From: Pseudomonadota bacterium
Lineage (GTDB): Bacteria; Pseudomonadota; Gammaproteobacteria; Acidiferrobacterales; UBA6901
Direction of reading: 5' to 3'
DNA length: 22,865 bases
NCBI GenBank assembly: GCA_021785795.1
Contig: JAJYEK010000029.1
Location: 1 to 22,865, forward strand
The translations under genes were made by a program, and so were the position numbers. The notes under the pieces are model-generated. The model made no database searches and had not been told where the DNA came from. It worked only from the letters and a program-made list of their open reading frames with translations. Positions 15,153 through 22,651 of this stretch are shown one piece after another. Every line of letters starts with the position of its first letter. Positions within the stretch are counted from its first letter, which is position 1.

Positions 15153-16154
15153 TTGAGCCGGGATACTCTTTCTGATCTGTTACGCAGCGTCCGATTGCGC
15201 GGCGCGGTGTTCTATTACGTCAGCTTTCGTGACCAATGGTCAGCCGAGGCACCCCCCGGTAGCGAGATCACCGAGGCCGTAATGCCGGGCTGCGAACACG
15301 TCATGGAATATCACATGCTCGCCAAGGGCAGTGGCTGGGCGGCGATTTCTGGCCAACCCCCTGTCAAACTGTCTGCCGGCGACATTGTGATGTTCCCGCA
15401 CGGTGATCCGCATGTGTTGTCCAGCGCTCCGGGGATAGAACCCTTCCGGTTGAGCACTGAATGGGTCTTCTCGACAAGAAATGTGCCGAAGCCGCTGCCC
15501 ATCTCCTACCATCATGGCGTGCTCGAACCAGGCACACCCATGCCCATCGAGGAAGCCAGCACGGTCGCTGTGTGCGGATTCTTCGGGTGCGACCTCAAGC
15601 CATTCAACCCGCTCATCTCGGCCTTGCCCAGGATCCTGCATCTGCCTGCCACACAGGCAGGTGGCTGGGTTTCCCGGGTGATCGACCAGGCCGTCGTGGA
15701 GTCCAACGACCCGAGGCCAGGCGGGGACGCCGTGCTGGAAAGGCTTTCAGAAATGATGTTTGTCGATGCGGCTCGCCGGTATCTCGACAGGTTGCCTGAG
15801 GACGCCACCGGGTGGCTGGCGGGGCTTCGAGACCGCTTCGTTGGCAAGGCCTTGGCACTCATCCATGAACGACCCGATCACGACTGGACTGTTGACAACC
15901 TGGCCCGGGAGGTGGGCCTCTCGCGATCGGCGTTGCATGACCGATTCGCGGGCTTTCTTGGTCAGCCTCCCATGCAATACCTGGCCAACTGGCGGATTCA
16001 GTGCGCCACTCGACTATTGCGGGAAACCAACCGTAATGTGGCGACCGTCGCACTCGACGTCGGCTATGAGTCCGAAGCGGCGTTCTCGCGTGCATTCAAA
16101 CGGTTGGTTGGCATGCCGCCAGCGGCGTGGAGGAAGGCACAGAACTCTCCTTGA
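15153..16154 (+). CDS. AraC-family transcriptional regulator with cupin sensor domain
   Basis: This 333-residue protein starts with TTG at 15153 behind GGCGAGG, 6 nt upstream. The N-terminal cupin (about 15-180) contains FYYVSFRDQW, HVMEYHMLAKGSGW, LSAGDIVMFPHGDPHVL and RILHLPATQAGGWVSRVIDQ, as in AraC_binding/Cupin_6 proteins. The C-terminal two helix-turn-helix motifs (about 232-330) are WTVDNLAREVGLSRSALHDR and VATVALDVGYESEAAFSRAF, ending in the signature KRLVGMPPAAWRK. Such regulators bind small effectors with the cupin and activate neighbouring genes. The divergent methyltransferase is the obvious candidate target. The gene is intact, and a hairpin follows the stop. Confidence 0.9.
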   Translation: MSRDTLSDLLRSVRLRGAVFYYVSFRDQWSAEAPPGSEITEAVMPGCEHVMEYHMLAKGSGWAAISGQPPVKLSAGDIVMFPHGDPHVLSSAPGIEPFRLSTEWVFSTRNVPKPLPISYHHGVLEPGTPMPIEEASTVAVCGFFGCDLKPFNPLISALPRILHLPATQAGGWVSRVIDQAVVESNDPRPGGDAVLERLSEMMFVDAARRYLDRLPEDATGWLAGLRDRFVGKALALIHERPDHDWTVDNLAREVGLSRSALHDRFAGFLGQPPMQYLANWRIQCATRLLRETNRNVATVALDVGYESEAAFSRAFKRLVGMPPAAWRKAQNSP

Positions 16155-16180
16155 GTGGCTGCATTCTGGAAGGGCTGCCG

Positions 16181-16198
16181 ATGGCCGGAATCGGCCAT
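16181..16198. terminator. hairpin after the AraC gene
   Basis: ATGGCCG pairs with CGGCCAT around a GAAT loop, 27 nt after the stop. There is no strong U-tract, so it may slow or protect transcript ends rather than be an efficient intrinsic terminator. Confidence 0.4.
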
Positions 16199-16413
16199 TC
16201 CGGATTGTAGCGAACGTGCTCCAAAGCAGACGATCAGATTTTATTGACAATATTTTCTCTACGACTTGGTCGGAAGCAATCATGATCGACAAGACATGCG
16301 TTGCGATGTCTCTGGCGGAGCGACCCAAGGGTGCCTTACGGCTCTCTTTGCGACATCAGTCCCCAAGCTTCGGGGTTCGATCTCAATAGCATCATTGGAG
16401 TCTTGCGCGCGAT

Positions 16414-16728
16414 CTAGGCCGCGTGCTTTGAACTCGGCCACGGCCTAATTTTTGCGAGCGTCTTGGCGAGCGTCTCCTTCGCCAGTTCAGTGTCATAATC
16501 GGCCTGCAGACGCAGCCACCAGCCATCCGAAAGCCCAAAGAACCGGCACAGCCGCAGATCGGTATTTGCCGTAATCGAGCGCTTTCCGTTTACGATCTCG
16601 CCGATCCGCCGCTGCGGTACACCGATCTCTTTGGCCAGTCGATATTGAGTGATCCCCATCGGTTTGAGAAATTCCTCGAGCAACATTTCTCCCGGCGAAA
16701 CCGGGGTCAGTTTGGTTCTCTTCGCCAT
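16414..16728 (-). CDS. higA: HigA-type antitoxin
   Basis: The 104-residue XRE-type protein begins MAKRTKLTPVSPGEMLLEEF, then LKPMGITQYRLAKEIGVPQR and RIGEIVNGKRSITANTDLRL, a helix-turn-helix in the HigA arrangement. CRFFGLSDGWWLRLQADYDT is the typical HigA end. AAGGAG lies 6 nt before the ATG. It follows the toxin gene by 12 nt, the reversed order (toxin first) usual for HigBA. HigA binds HigB and represses the shared promoter. Confidence 0.93.
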   Translation of the reverse strand: MAKRTKLTPVSPGEMLLEEFLKPMGITQYRLAKEIGVPQRRIGEIVNGKRSITANTDLRLCRFFGLSDGWWLRLQADYDTELAKETLAKTLAKIRPWPSSKHAA

Positions 16729-16740
16729 GTTGCACTCCTT

Positions 16741-17019
16741 TCAGTGGTAATCGACGATCTCCACGTCTTCTGCTGCTCCATCTACCCAACGGAAACAGAT
16801 CCGGAACTGGTCATTGATCCGTACGCTCCACTGACCTGTCCGCTTGCCGGAAAGCTTTTCCAGTCGGTTGGCGGGCGGAGCCCGCAGATCGTCAAGGTGC
16901 CGTGCCAAGTCAAGTTGCTTGAGTTTGCGCAAAGCCGGGCGTTCGATATTGACAAATCTTCGGACACGTCCGAGCCGGAATAGGGTTTCGGTGTCTGCAT
17001 CCTTGAACGACCGGATCAT
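16741..17019 (-). CDS. higB: HigB-type RelE-fold toxin
   Basis: The 92-residue product begins MIRSFKDADTETLFRLGRVR, then LRKLKQLDLARHLDDLRAPP, NRLEKLSGKRTGQWSVRIND and QFRICFRWVDGAAEDVEIVDYH. This is the HigB killer-protein pattern, including the SxRIxxQ/DQxRIxFRW core and terminal VEIVDYH. HigB cleaves mRNA on the ribosome. The gene is intact. No ribosome binding site precedes the ATG, and a promoter -10 ends just 6 nt before it, so the message may be leaderless. Confidence 0.93.
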   Translation of the reverse strand: MIRSFKDADTETLFRLGRVRRFVNIERPALRKLKQLDLARHLDDLRAPPANRLEKLSGKRTGQWSVRINDQFRICFRWVDGAAEDVEIVDYH

Positions 17020-17025
17020 GGTTAA

Positions 17026-17063
17026 ATACTAACGTATGGCGGTAGTAATGTAAAGCGTTACTA
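17026..17063 (-). promoter_or_regulatory. higBA promoter with operator-like inverted repeat
   Basis: Read on the minus strand, TTTACA (17049-17054) and TAGTAT (17026-17031) are 17 bases apart. TAGTAA (17043-17048) and TTACTA (17058-17063) form an inverted repeat that covers the -35 box. This is the expected place for HigA to bind and repress. Confidence 0.6.
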
Positions 17064-17090
17064 TAATTAGTACGGAGCTATGTTGGGCGT

Positions 17091-17560
17091 GGCGAATTCA
17101 TAATCACGCCGCCACCGGTGTCTGGAAGAGCCCGCGGCAATGGGATTTCCACGAGAACCGGTCGAGCCGAGCAGGGAGAATCGACGCACCGGCATTGCAT
17201 TGATGCGGCGTCTGACCATCGATGGAGCTATGGAAGCGCTATCCGTTGTAATAATCCCGGAATTCCTGAAGCTTCCGCTCCAAGTCCGAGACATTCCAGA
17301 ACAGCGGCTGATCGGGATACTCACGCCGGATCGTCCCAATCAGGCGTTCAATGTAGGGATTGGAAAAGGGGCGTGTAGGGAATGGGCTTGATTTCCTCAA
17401 TGCCCAGAACGCGCCGATGCGCCCGCCATCGATGGAAGCTGAAGAGCCGATCGTAACCGGAGCTTAAGATATCCCGCAGTGCCGCAGCCGGAGAGGGCTT
17501 GGTTGAACCTCCAGCACCGCCAGTGGCCGGGGAGTATGTTCCAGAATTCTTCCTACCGTA
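17091..17560 (-). mobile_element. rve-type (IS481-like) transposase, C-terminal part, frameshifted, copy 3
   Basis: This is the longest remnant of the repeated element. On the minus strand it reads ILSSGYDRLFSFHRWRAHRR, VLGIEEIKPIPYTPL, then after a frame change ERLIGTIRREYPDQPLFWNV, SDLERKLQEFRDYYNGYRFH and SSIDGQTP. The end is RFSWKSHCRGLFQTPVAA and a stop, next to the tip ATGAATTCGCC. The catalytic Glu is in the ERLIGTIRREY segment. At least one more frame change occurs near the C-terminus. The N-terminal half is absent. Confidence 0.75.
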
Positions 17561-17673
17561 AGTCGCAAGGAAGCTTGTCTGGGATTGTACCGACTCGATC
17601 CACATTTGAAGCAATTGTCCTATGGATATGCCAAACTCAAAGTCTGGCGTAAATTTTACTCACGGCGGAAAAA

Positions 17674-18228
17674 GTGGCTAAGGTAACCCCAAGCAAAGGA
17701 CGCGCAACAATATCCACCGGTCCGAAGGGACTCGAAGTTATTATTCCATCGAGAAAACACTTATTTCTGATTCTGTTTCTTCCCGCATGGCTTGTTGCAT
17801 GGGCAACCGGTGAAATAATGGTACCTGCAACGTTCTTTCACGGCGACAAACCTGTGGGACCTGTGATTTTCACCGTGGCTTGGCTCGTCGCATGGACGGT
17901 CGGCGGTGCATTCGCGATTTTTGTTTGGCTATGGAATGTTGCCGGAAAAGAACGAATCAGGATCAACAGCATGAACCTGACCATCAAGCGGGAACTGTTT
18001 GGCCGTGGCCCGGAAAAAGAATATGAAACTGCCCACGTCTCTAATCTCAGGGTCTCGCCACAGCCATTCAACCCATTCAACTTCTCAGCGAGTCTTCAAT
18101 TCTGGGGCGTAGGGGGTGGCGTGCTGGTATTTGACTACGGTTCCAGAACTTATCGGTTCGGCAACGGCCTCGACGAGGCGGAAGCTAACCAGATCATCGG
18201 AAAAATCAGAGAGCAATATCGGTTTTGA
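17674..18228 (+). CDS. two-helix membrane protein of unknown function
   Basis: The 184-residue product starts with GTG 17674; GGCGGA lies upstream. After a charged N-terminus there are two transmembrane helices, LFLILFLPAWLVAWATGEIM and VIFTVAWLVAWTVGGAFAIF. A soluble C-terminal half follows with beta-strand pattern: RIRINSMNLTIKRELFG, AHVSNLRVSPQP, GVLVFDYGSRTYRFGNGLDE and ANQIIGKIREQY. This resembles PH-like or bPH domains in small membrane proteins that report on envelope state. The order of elements is reminiscent of proteins of the DUF304/bPH type, but I do not claim a match. Lower GC content than neighbours suggests a different origin. No operon partner except the zinc-ribbon gene downstream. 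Confidence 0.65.
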   Translation: MAKVTPSKGRATISTGPKGLEVIIPSRKHLFLILFLPAWLVAWATGEIMVPATFFHGDKPVGPVIFTVAWLVAWTVGGAFAIFVWLWNVAGKERIRINSMNLTIKRELFGRGPEKEYETAHVSNLRVSPQPFNPFNFSASLQFWGVGGGVLVFDYGSRTYRFGNGLDEAEANQIIGKIREQYRF

Positions 18229-18351
18229 GTTTTCATTACATGACATGTGGCCCGATCGACTTGAATAAGCTGCTCGTGGGGAGGCCCTTGTGGGTTTCCG
18301 AGGATACACTGATTAAAATGTCCGTCTATTATCTACGAGGACAGTAAGAGT

Positions 18352-18591
18352 ATGAAGCAGAAGTTTGATCCAGGGCTAATGTCTCGGTGCCCCTACTGCT
18401 TTTTCGATTTCGGTGGCAGGGACCAGATCAACGCGTGGAGGTTCATGTTTACTTGTCCGAACTGTAAGCACCGATTCGTTAGAGGAAAGATCGGCTATGA
18501 AAGGATCAGCGAGGCCGTTTTGCCATTAGTTCTCCTTACCATCCTCGCGCTTATCGCCTGGCTCGTTTACGCTGGACGTAATTCACTATGA
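18352..18591 (+). CDS. small zinc-ribbon membrane protein
   Basis: The 79-residue product has two CxxC pairs (RCPYCFFDFG and TCPNCKHRF) that would bind one zinc ion, followed by a single transmembrane helix (AVLPLVLLTILALIAWLVYA). The topology is a cytoplasmic zinc ribbon anchored by a C-terminal helix. The ATG at 18352 has GAGGA about 12 nt upstream. Similar arrangements occur in many uncharacterised proteobacterial proteins. Function unknown. Confidence 0.65.
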   Translation: MKQKFDPGLMSRCPYCFFDFGGRDQINAWRFMFTCPNCKHRFVRGKIGYERISEAVLPLVLLTILALIAWLVYAGRNSL

Positions 18592-18692
18592 AACGGAACG
18601 AGTGAAAGATGGAGACCTAACGAACCCGTGAATCCGATGCCGGCAACGCATGCGGTGCTCCGTGGAAAGCGCGTGGCCGAGAAAAGTGTCCG

Positions 18693-18780
18693 TGGCGAAT
18701 TGCTAATTACGCTTCCACCGGCGTGTGAAAGAGCCAGCGACGGGAGAGATGGGGTAGTCACCGCTCTTTTTGTCTGGAGA
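18693..18780 (-). mobile_element. 3' end of an rve-type transposase, copy 4
   Basis: The minus strand gives SRRWLFHTPVEA, a stop and then the tip LAIRH frame with GGCGAATT at the edge. It aligns with HCRGLFQTPVAA-stop at 17091. It is the most diverged of the four copies and is followed by the dispersed repeat. Confidence 0.55.
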
Positions 18781-18819
18781 TGAGAACGCGGCCCACGCGG
18801 TGTCCCTGTCCGATATATT
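18780..18819. repeat. dispersed repeat, copy 2 (other copy at 6494-6544)
   Basis: It shares ATGAGAACGCGG, CCCACGCGGTG and TGTCCGATAT with the copy at 6494, but lacks its 10-11-base middle. It lies beside a transposase 3' end, which suggests the repeat belongs to a mobile element. Confidence 0.55.
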
Positions 18820-19133
18820 TCCGGCACTGATTCAATCCTTCCGGAAGGTCGGCGAAGGCCCTGCGGTGTGTTTTGCCTGCCCATCCGAGCCCGCACCAGC
18901 CCCTCGGACATTGTGCGCCCGGGCGCTAAATTTCATCAAGAGACGGAGACCCGTTACGGGGTCTGACGACTCCTTGTCCTATGTGTCCATCCGAAACTGG
19001 CCGAGGGCGCGCTCAGCACCCCCTCGACGAACGTCCGCGCCCGAAAAGTTGAACCGATGCCCTCGACCGGGAGCAGTGCTCCGGAGTGCGCCACCACCCG
19101 ACGGGCTGCCCTTCCATTGCCGGGCTCGTCCCG

Positions 19134-20249
19134 TCAGCGGTCCCGGTGCAGATCCATCACCAGAAACTGCGCCGGCGTGCCGTTGAAGGTTTTGCAGCAT
19201 TCTCCCCGTTTGAGATATCCGAGCCGTTCGTATAAGCGGATCGCCCGGGGGTTGTTCTGGCGCACCACGAGGTGGATGCGGGACAGGCCGAGCTCGCCAA
19301 AGCCCACAGACAGCGTTTCGGAGGCAAGCGTCCTTCCCAGCCCGGAGCCCACCCGGTCGGCCCGCAGCGCCATGCGGAACTCGGCCTCCGCGTCCCCGGT
19401 CCTGGCAAGAATCGTAAAGCCGACCGGCTCGCCCGATTCCTCCGCGACGAAGGAGAGCGCACCGGGCTGGTCCCGGAACGTATCGAGCCAGCCGTTCGGC
19501 CGCAGCGCATAGTCGAGGTCTTCGAATTCGCGCGGATAGGCCGGCCAGCGGGCGATGCGCGCGGCATCCTCTGCCCTGAGGCGGCGAAGCCGCGGGGAGG
19601 GCGGCGAGGCGGCGGGCGTTTCCACCGGCACCCGCCCCCGCGCGCGCTCGGCGGAGGCGTAGATCGTGTCGCGCGCCAAGGCGGCGCCGGCCGGCAACGC
19701 CGCGATCCACTCATCGGTGCTCGCGACGGCCGCAAAACGCGATTGCAGGACCACGCAGAACACCCGATGGAGCTCCTCGGCGCTCGCCCTGCCGGCGCGG
19801 TTCTCGTAGGACAGTGCCCCGGCCGCATCGGCCAGAAACTCCACCGCGAACCCCTCCTGCATCGCCTGCTTGATGGTGGAATCGTCGCAGTTATGCGTCA
19901 TGTAGCCCACTACCGTCAGCGTGTCGATCCGGCGCTGCCTCAGCCACCGGCCAAGGTCGGTGCCAACGAAGGCGCTGGGCGATGACTTCTCGAGGGAGTA
20001 GTCGCAGGGACGGGTGCGCACCGTCTCATGCAAGGCCCAGCCCGCGGTGTTCCGTGCGAACACCGGCGAATCCGGGGGCGAGGTGTGCTGGACCACGATC
20101 ACCGGAATGGCCGCGGCGCGCGCGGCGTCCATCGCCCGCCCGATATGGGACAGCGAGTGACGGACATCCGGATATTCGATGGGTAGGGCGCCCTCGATGT
20201 AGTCGTTCTGCACATCGATGACGATCAGGGCGCGTCGGGGCTTAGGCAT
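19134..20249 (-). CDS. cysteine hydrolase (isochorismatase-like) fused to a GNAT acetyltransferase
   Basis: This single intact 371-codon gene has a strong ribosome binding site (GAGGAG, 7 nt before ATG 20249). The N-terminal cysteine hydrolase domain (1-190) has Asp12 in ALIVIDVQNDY, Lys88 in LEKSSPSAFVGTDL and the nucleophile Cys121 in GYMTHNCDDSTIKQAM, the full catalytic triad. A Pro/Ala/Arg-rich linker (about 200-218) leads to a GNAT domain (219-371) with the acetyl-CoA loop RADRVGSGLGR (about 297-306) and IHLVVRQNNPRAIRLYERLG. The first domain would hydrolyse an amide or vinyl-ether substrate and the second would acetylate an amine or N-terminus. Fusion suggests a two-step reaction or shared control. 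It is divergent from a GlxA-type regulator, so substrate-responsive expression is likely. Substrate unknown. Confidence 0.88.
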   Translation of the reverse strand: MPKPRRALIVIDVQNDYIEGALPIEYPDVRHSLSHIGRAMDAARAAAIPVIVVQHTSPPDSPVFARNTAGWALHETVRTRPCDYSLEKSSPSAFVGTDLGRWLRQRRIDTLTVVGYMTHNCDDSTIKQAMQEGFAVEFLADAAGALSYENRAGRASAEELHRVFCVVLQSRFAAVASTDEWIAALPAGAALARDTIYASAERARGRVPVETPAASPPSPRLRRLRAEDAARIARWPAYPREFEDLDYALRPNGWLDTFRDQPGALSFVAEESGEPVGFTILARTGDAEAEFRMALRADRVGSGLGRTLASETLSVGFGELGLSRIHLVVRQNNPRAIRLYERLGYLKRGECCKTFNGTPAQFLVMDLHRDR

Positions 20250-20396
20250 CGGGTCTCCTCGCGGCAGCGGTGGTTGTGCCCTCGGGCACGGGGACGGGTT
20301 CGCAGAGTGTGGTCGGCTTCGAAGACCCCCGATAGTGGCTCAGGTGCCAATCTTCGATAGAATCAGGCCATCTCGAACGCACCGGGCCGCCCTGCC
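20250..20396. promoter_or_regulatory. divergent promoter region of the hydrolase and GlxA-like genes
   Basis: This is the 147-base region from which both genes start. A -10-like TAGAAT lies ~40 bases before the GlxA-like ATG. No clear operator is visible by eye. Confidence 0.4.
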
Positions 20397-21353
20397 ATGC
20401 AAAACCGGATCATCGCCGTGGTCGCCTTTCACGGCATCAGCCCCTTTCATCTATCGATTCCCTCCCTGATCTTCGGGGAAGACCGCACTGCGGGCGGGGT
20501 TCCGCGGTTCGACGTGCGGGTATGCGCCGCCGAGCGCGGTCCGCTGTCGACTTCCGCGGGCATGAGCCTGACTACGCGCTTCGGGCTCGAGCAGCTCAAA
20601 CGGGCCGATACCGTCATTGTGCCGAGCTGGCGGGATCCCGGGGAAACGCCGCCCGCGCCGCTGCTCAACGCATTGCGCCAGGCCGAGCAGCGCGGCGCGT
20701 GTCTGGTGGGGCTCTGTCTGGGCGCCTTTGTGCTGGCCGCGGCCGGTGTGCTGGACGGCCGGCCGGCCACGACCCATTGGCTCGCGGCGGAGGCGTTCGC
20801 CCGCCGCTACCCGGGGGTGCGCCTCAACCCCGATGTGCTGTACGTCGAGGATGGCAATGTACTGACCTCGGCGGGGGCTGCGGCCGGCATCGACTGCTGC
20901 CTCCATTTGCTGCGCACCTGGTGTGGCGCCAAGGTGGCCGGCTACGTGGCCCGCCGCCTCGTCGTCCCGCTGCACCGTCAGGGCGGCCAGGCGCAGTACA
21001 TCGAACACCCGCTGCCGGCGCCCGCAGAGGGTGCGCGGCTATCGGGAGTTCTCGACTGGGCGCAACGAAACCTCGACAAACCGCTCGGGTTGGACCGGCT
21101 CGCAGAGCGCGCCCGCATGAGCCGACGCACCTTCACGCGCCAGTTCCGCAAAGTCACCGGCACGACCGCCGGCCAGTGGTTGCTCAATCAGCGGCTCGCC
21201 CTGGCGCAGCAGCTGCTGGAGACGACCGGCCGGCCCATCGAGGTGATCGCCGAACGCGCGGGATTCGGGTCGGCGGTATCGCTGCGCCAGCACTTCAGGG
21301 TGGCATTCGGGATTTCGCCGTCGACTTATCGTCGGGGATTCCGGGGACATTGA
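20397..21353 (+). CDS. GlxA-family transcriptional regulator (DJ-1/PfpI-like domain + AraC HTH)
   Basis: This intact 318-residue protein starts MQNRIIAVVAFHGISPFHLS, continues PRFDVRVCAAERGPL and DTVIVPSWRD, and has the nucleophile-elbow-like Cys107 in GACLVGLCLGAFVLAAAGVLD. It is a DJ-1/PfpI-type sensor fold, without a clear catalytic partner acid. The C-terminal AraC domain (about 225-318) has two helix-turn-helix motifs: LGLDRLAERARMSRRTFTRQ and IEVIAERAGFGSAVSLRQHF. It ends in the AraC signature FRVAFGISPSTYRRGFRG. GlxA-type proteins activate nearby catabolic or salvage genes, so the divergent hydrolase-acetyltransferase is the natural target. No ribosome binding site is clear; the ATG is supported by the family start. 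Confidence 0.9.
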   Translation: MQNRIIAVVAFHGISPFHLSIPSLIFGEDRTAGGVPRFDVRVCAAERGPLSTSAGMSLTTRFGLEQLKRADTVIVPSWRDPGETPPAPLLNALRQAEQRGACLVGLCLGAFVLAAAGVLDGRPATTHWLAAEAFARRYPGVRLNPDVLYVEDGNVLTSAGAAAGIDCCLHLLRTWCGAKVAGYVARRLVVPLHRQGGQAQYIEHPLPAPAEGARLSGVLDWAQRNLDKPLGLDRLAERARMSRRTFTRQFRKVTGTTAGQWLLNQRLALAQQLLETTGRPIEVIAERAGFGSAVSLRQHFRVAFGISPSTYRRGFRGH

Positions 21354-21354
21354 T

Positions 21355-21384
21355 CGGCCATACGTGTGGCTACACATATGGCCG
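21355..21384. terminator. stable hairpin directly after the GlxA-like gene
   Basis: It starts 2 nt after the stop. CGGCCATACGTGT pairs with ACACATATGGCCG (one mismatch) around a short GGCT loop. There is no U-tract, so termination is only moderately supported. Confidence 0.5.
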
Positions 21385-21586
21385 AGGAAGCGACGGTTGG
21401 ACACGCAGTCGGCGGGTTTTCGGCCTTACCGCCAGTGGCATTGGCTTAGTTGAATGACCGGTATCGTGGCTACCTGCCGTTCGAATTTCCTTGAAGTGGA
21501 CGTTCATCGCCCACCATGCGGCGCGAGTCGCCCATGTCGTGTCCTCTCATACGAGATGACTCGTATCGACAAACCAACGAGCCCGT

Positions 21587-21875
21587 TTATCGGTTTTTCC
21601 AGCGGCGTGGATTTCGGCTTCCATGCATAATTGCGATCACGATTATCGACGGGCTGTCTGCGTGGAAATAGACACTGAACGGAAACCGGTGAATAACAGC
21701 ACGCCTTGTGTTCCGATGCACGCTTGGGAACATCAACGGGGTTTCTGCAATACTTGATAACGTCGCCTCGACTTCGTCCAGGAATTCATGCCCCAGTCCG
21801 GGCCGCTGTTCTTCGTACCGCGGCCGCATCGGCCAAGTCCTGTTCGGATTCCGGCCGGAGCCGGATCTCACGCAT
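21587..21875 (-). pseudogene. RelE/ParE-type toxin, frameshifted near the N-terminus
   Basis: The native start is the ATG at 21875, overlapping the antitoxin stop (TAATG). It reads MREIRLRPESEQDLADAAA. The homology then moves by one base near 21819 to the frame with YEEQRPGLGHEFLDEVEATL, SSIAETPLMFPSVHRNTRRA, VIHRFPFSVYFHADSPSIIV and IAIMHGSRNPRRWKNR. The C-terminal part matches ParE/RelE toxins (RxxxxxFPFxVxY, IxVxAxxHxxRxP). The family usually has WYEEQ at the shift, so two bases seem lost or one gained. As read, the toxin is cut at ~25 residues or starts at a weak internal GTG. A base-call error is possible. Confidence 0.75.
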
Positions 21876-22084
21876 TACAGCTTGCGGCGAATATCAGAGA
21901 TCGATTCGCCCGCCAAACGGCCCTGGTTTCCGTCGGCCTCATAGGCATCGAGACGTCTGTCGAGCTCGGCTTTTTGTTCGTTCGTCAGGGGCAGTGCCTT
22001 CTGATCCGCGGCGATGCTATCCCATAATTCCTCCACGAGCTTGATACGCTCCCCGATCGGAAGTCTGCTTAGCCTCGTATTCAT
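21875..22084 (-). CDS. addiction module antitoxin, RelB/ParD-partner (TIGR02574-like)
   Basis: The 69-residue product is MNTRLSRLPIGERIKLVEEL, WDSIAADQKALPLTNEQKAE and LDRRLDAYEADGNQGRLAGESISDIRRKL. This is the addiction-module component family: LPxxERxxLxEELWDSI...L...Q..EL..R...Y..dP..g.sw..v. It is encoded just before the ParE/RelE-type toxin with a one-base overlap of stop and start. The gene is intact although the toxin is shifted, as expected when the antitoxin is freed from selection after the toxin is lost, or if the toxin lesion is an error. Confidence 0.85.
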   Translation of the reverse strand: MNTRLSRLPIGERIKLVEELWDSIAADQKALPLTNEQKAELDRRLDAYEADGNQGRLAGESISDIRRKL

Positions 22085-22651
22085 CGCGATGCCCTCAAAT
22101 TTCTGTTCTCTTAGTTTAGCCGAGAGAGCTGAACTCTGTACAAAACCGTGGACCGTGTACGGTTAACGGAACAAAACGAACCCATTGAGAAAAATGACCA
22201 AAGGCCCCGGCAAGCCTCTATGACCAAACCCCGCAACCCCAAGACCAATTCCGACCCGATCCAGCCGCCGGTCACCTGTTTTTCAGGGCAACTGCTTGAA
22301 CTGCCGCGCCGCCCGAAACCGGCCTCATGGCCTGCGCGAGCAATTCGGCCATTGCTGCCATTGACGATGACTCAGTCGAATCACCGGTATCACCCAGGTT
22401 GTGGACATTGATGCAGCACGGGATCCGAGCGACCTTTGCGTTCGTCCTCGGCATATGACAGCACCGACCCGCAGCTGGCAACCGTGCCACGCCATGGCAA
22501 GAGTCAGTCCACTATCGTCGAGAAAATCGATATTCAATTGGGGCAAGAAAAGTCTCGCGGCTTCAGCAACATTCCCATACCGTTGCGCTGACCCGAGCGG
22601 CCGGCCGGATTTTTGTTGCCGTGTCTTCTCGCCGTTCTCCCCTTGGGGTTC
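22085..22651. other. intergenic region of ~570 bases without a supported gene
   Basis: It must contain the promoter for the antitoxin gene (minus strand). Short frames such as MTKPRNPKTNSDPIQPPVTC (from 22220, plus) and LNIDFLDDSGLTLAMAWHGC (minus, near 22500) have some protein-like composition, but neither has a recognised family. I do not call them genes. Confidence 0.4.

Larger units (their letters stand above)
18592..19133. other. intergenic region with transposase remnants
   Basis: Besides the transposase end at 18693-18780 and the dispersed repeat at 18780-18819, I see no gene. Frames in 18820-19130 are short, overlapping and without recognised sequence. Confidence 0.5.

Noticed and set aside
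20522..21457. 311-codon plus-strand frame overlapping the GlxA-like gene
   Set aside because: Shifted frame of the same strand; the GlxA-like frame carries all recognised motifs.
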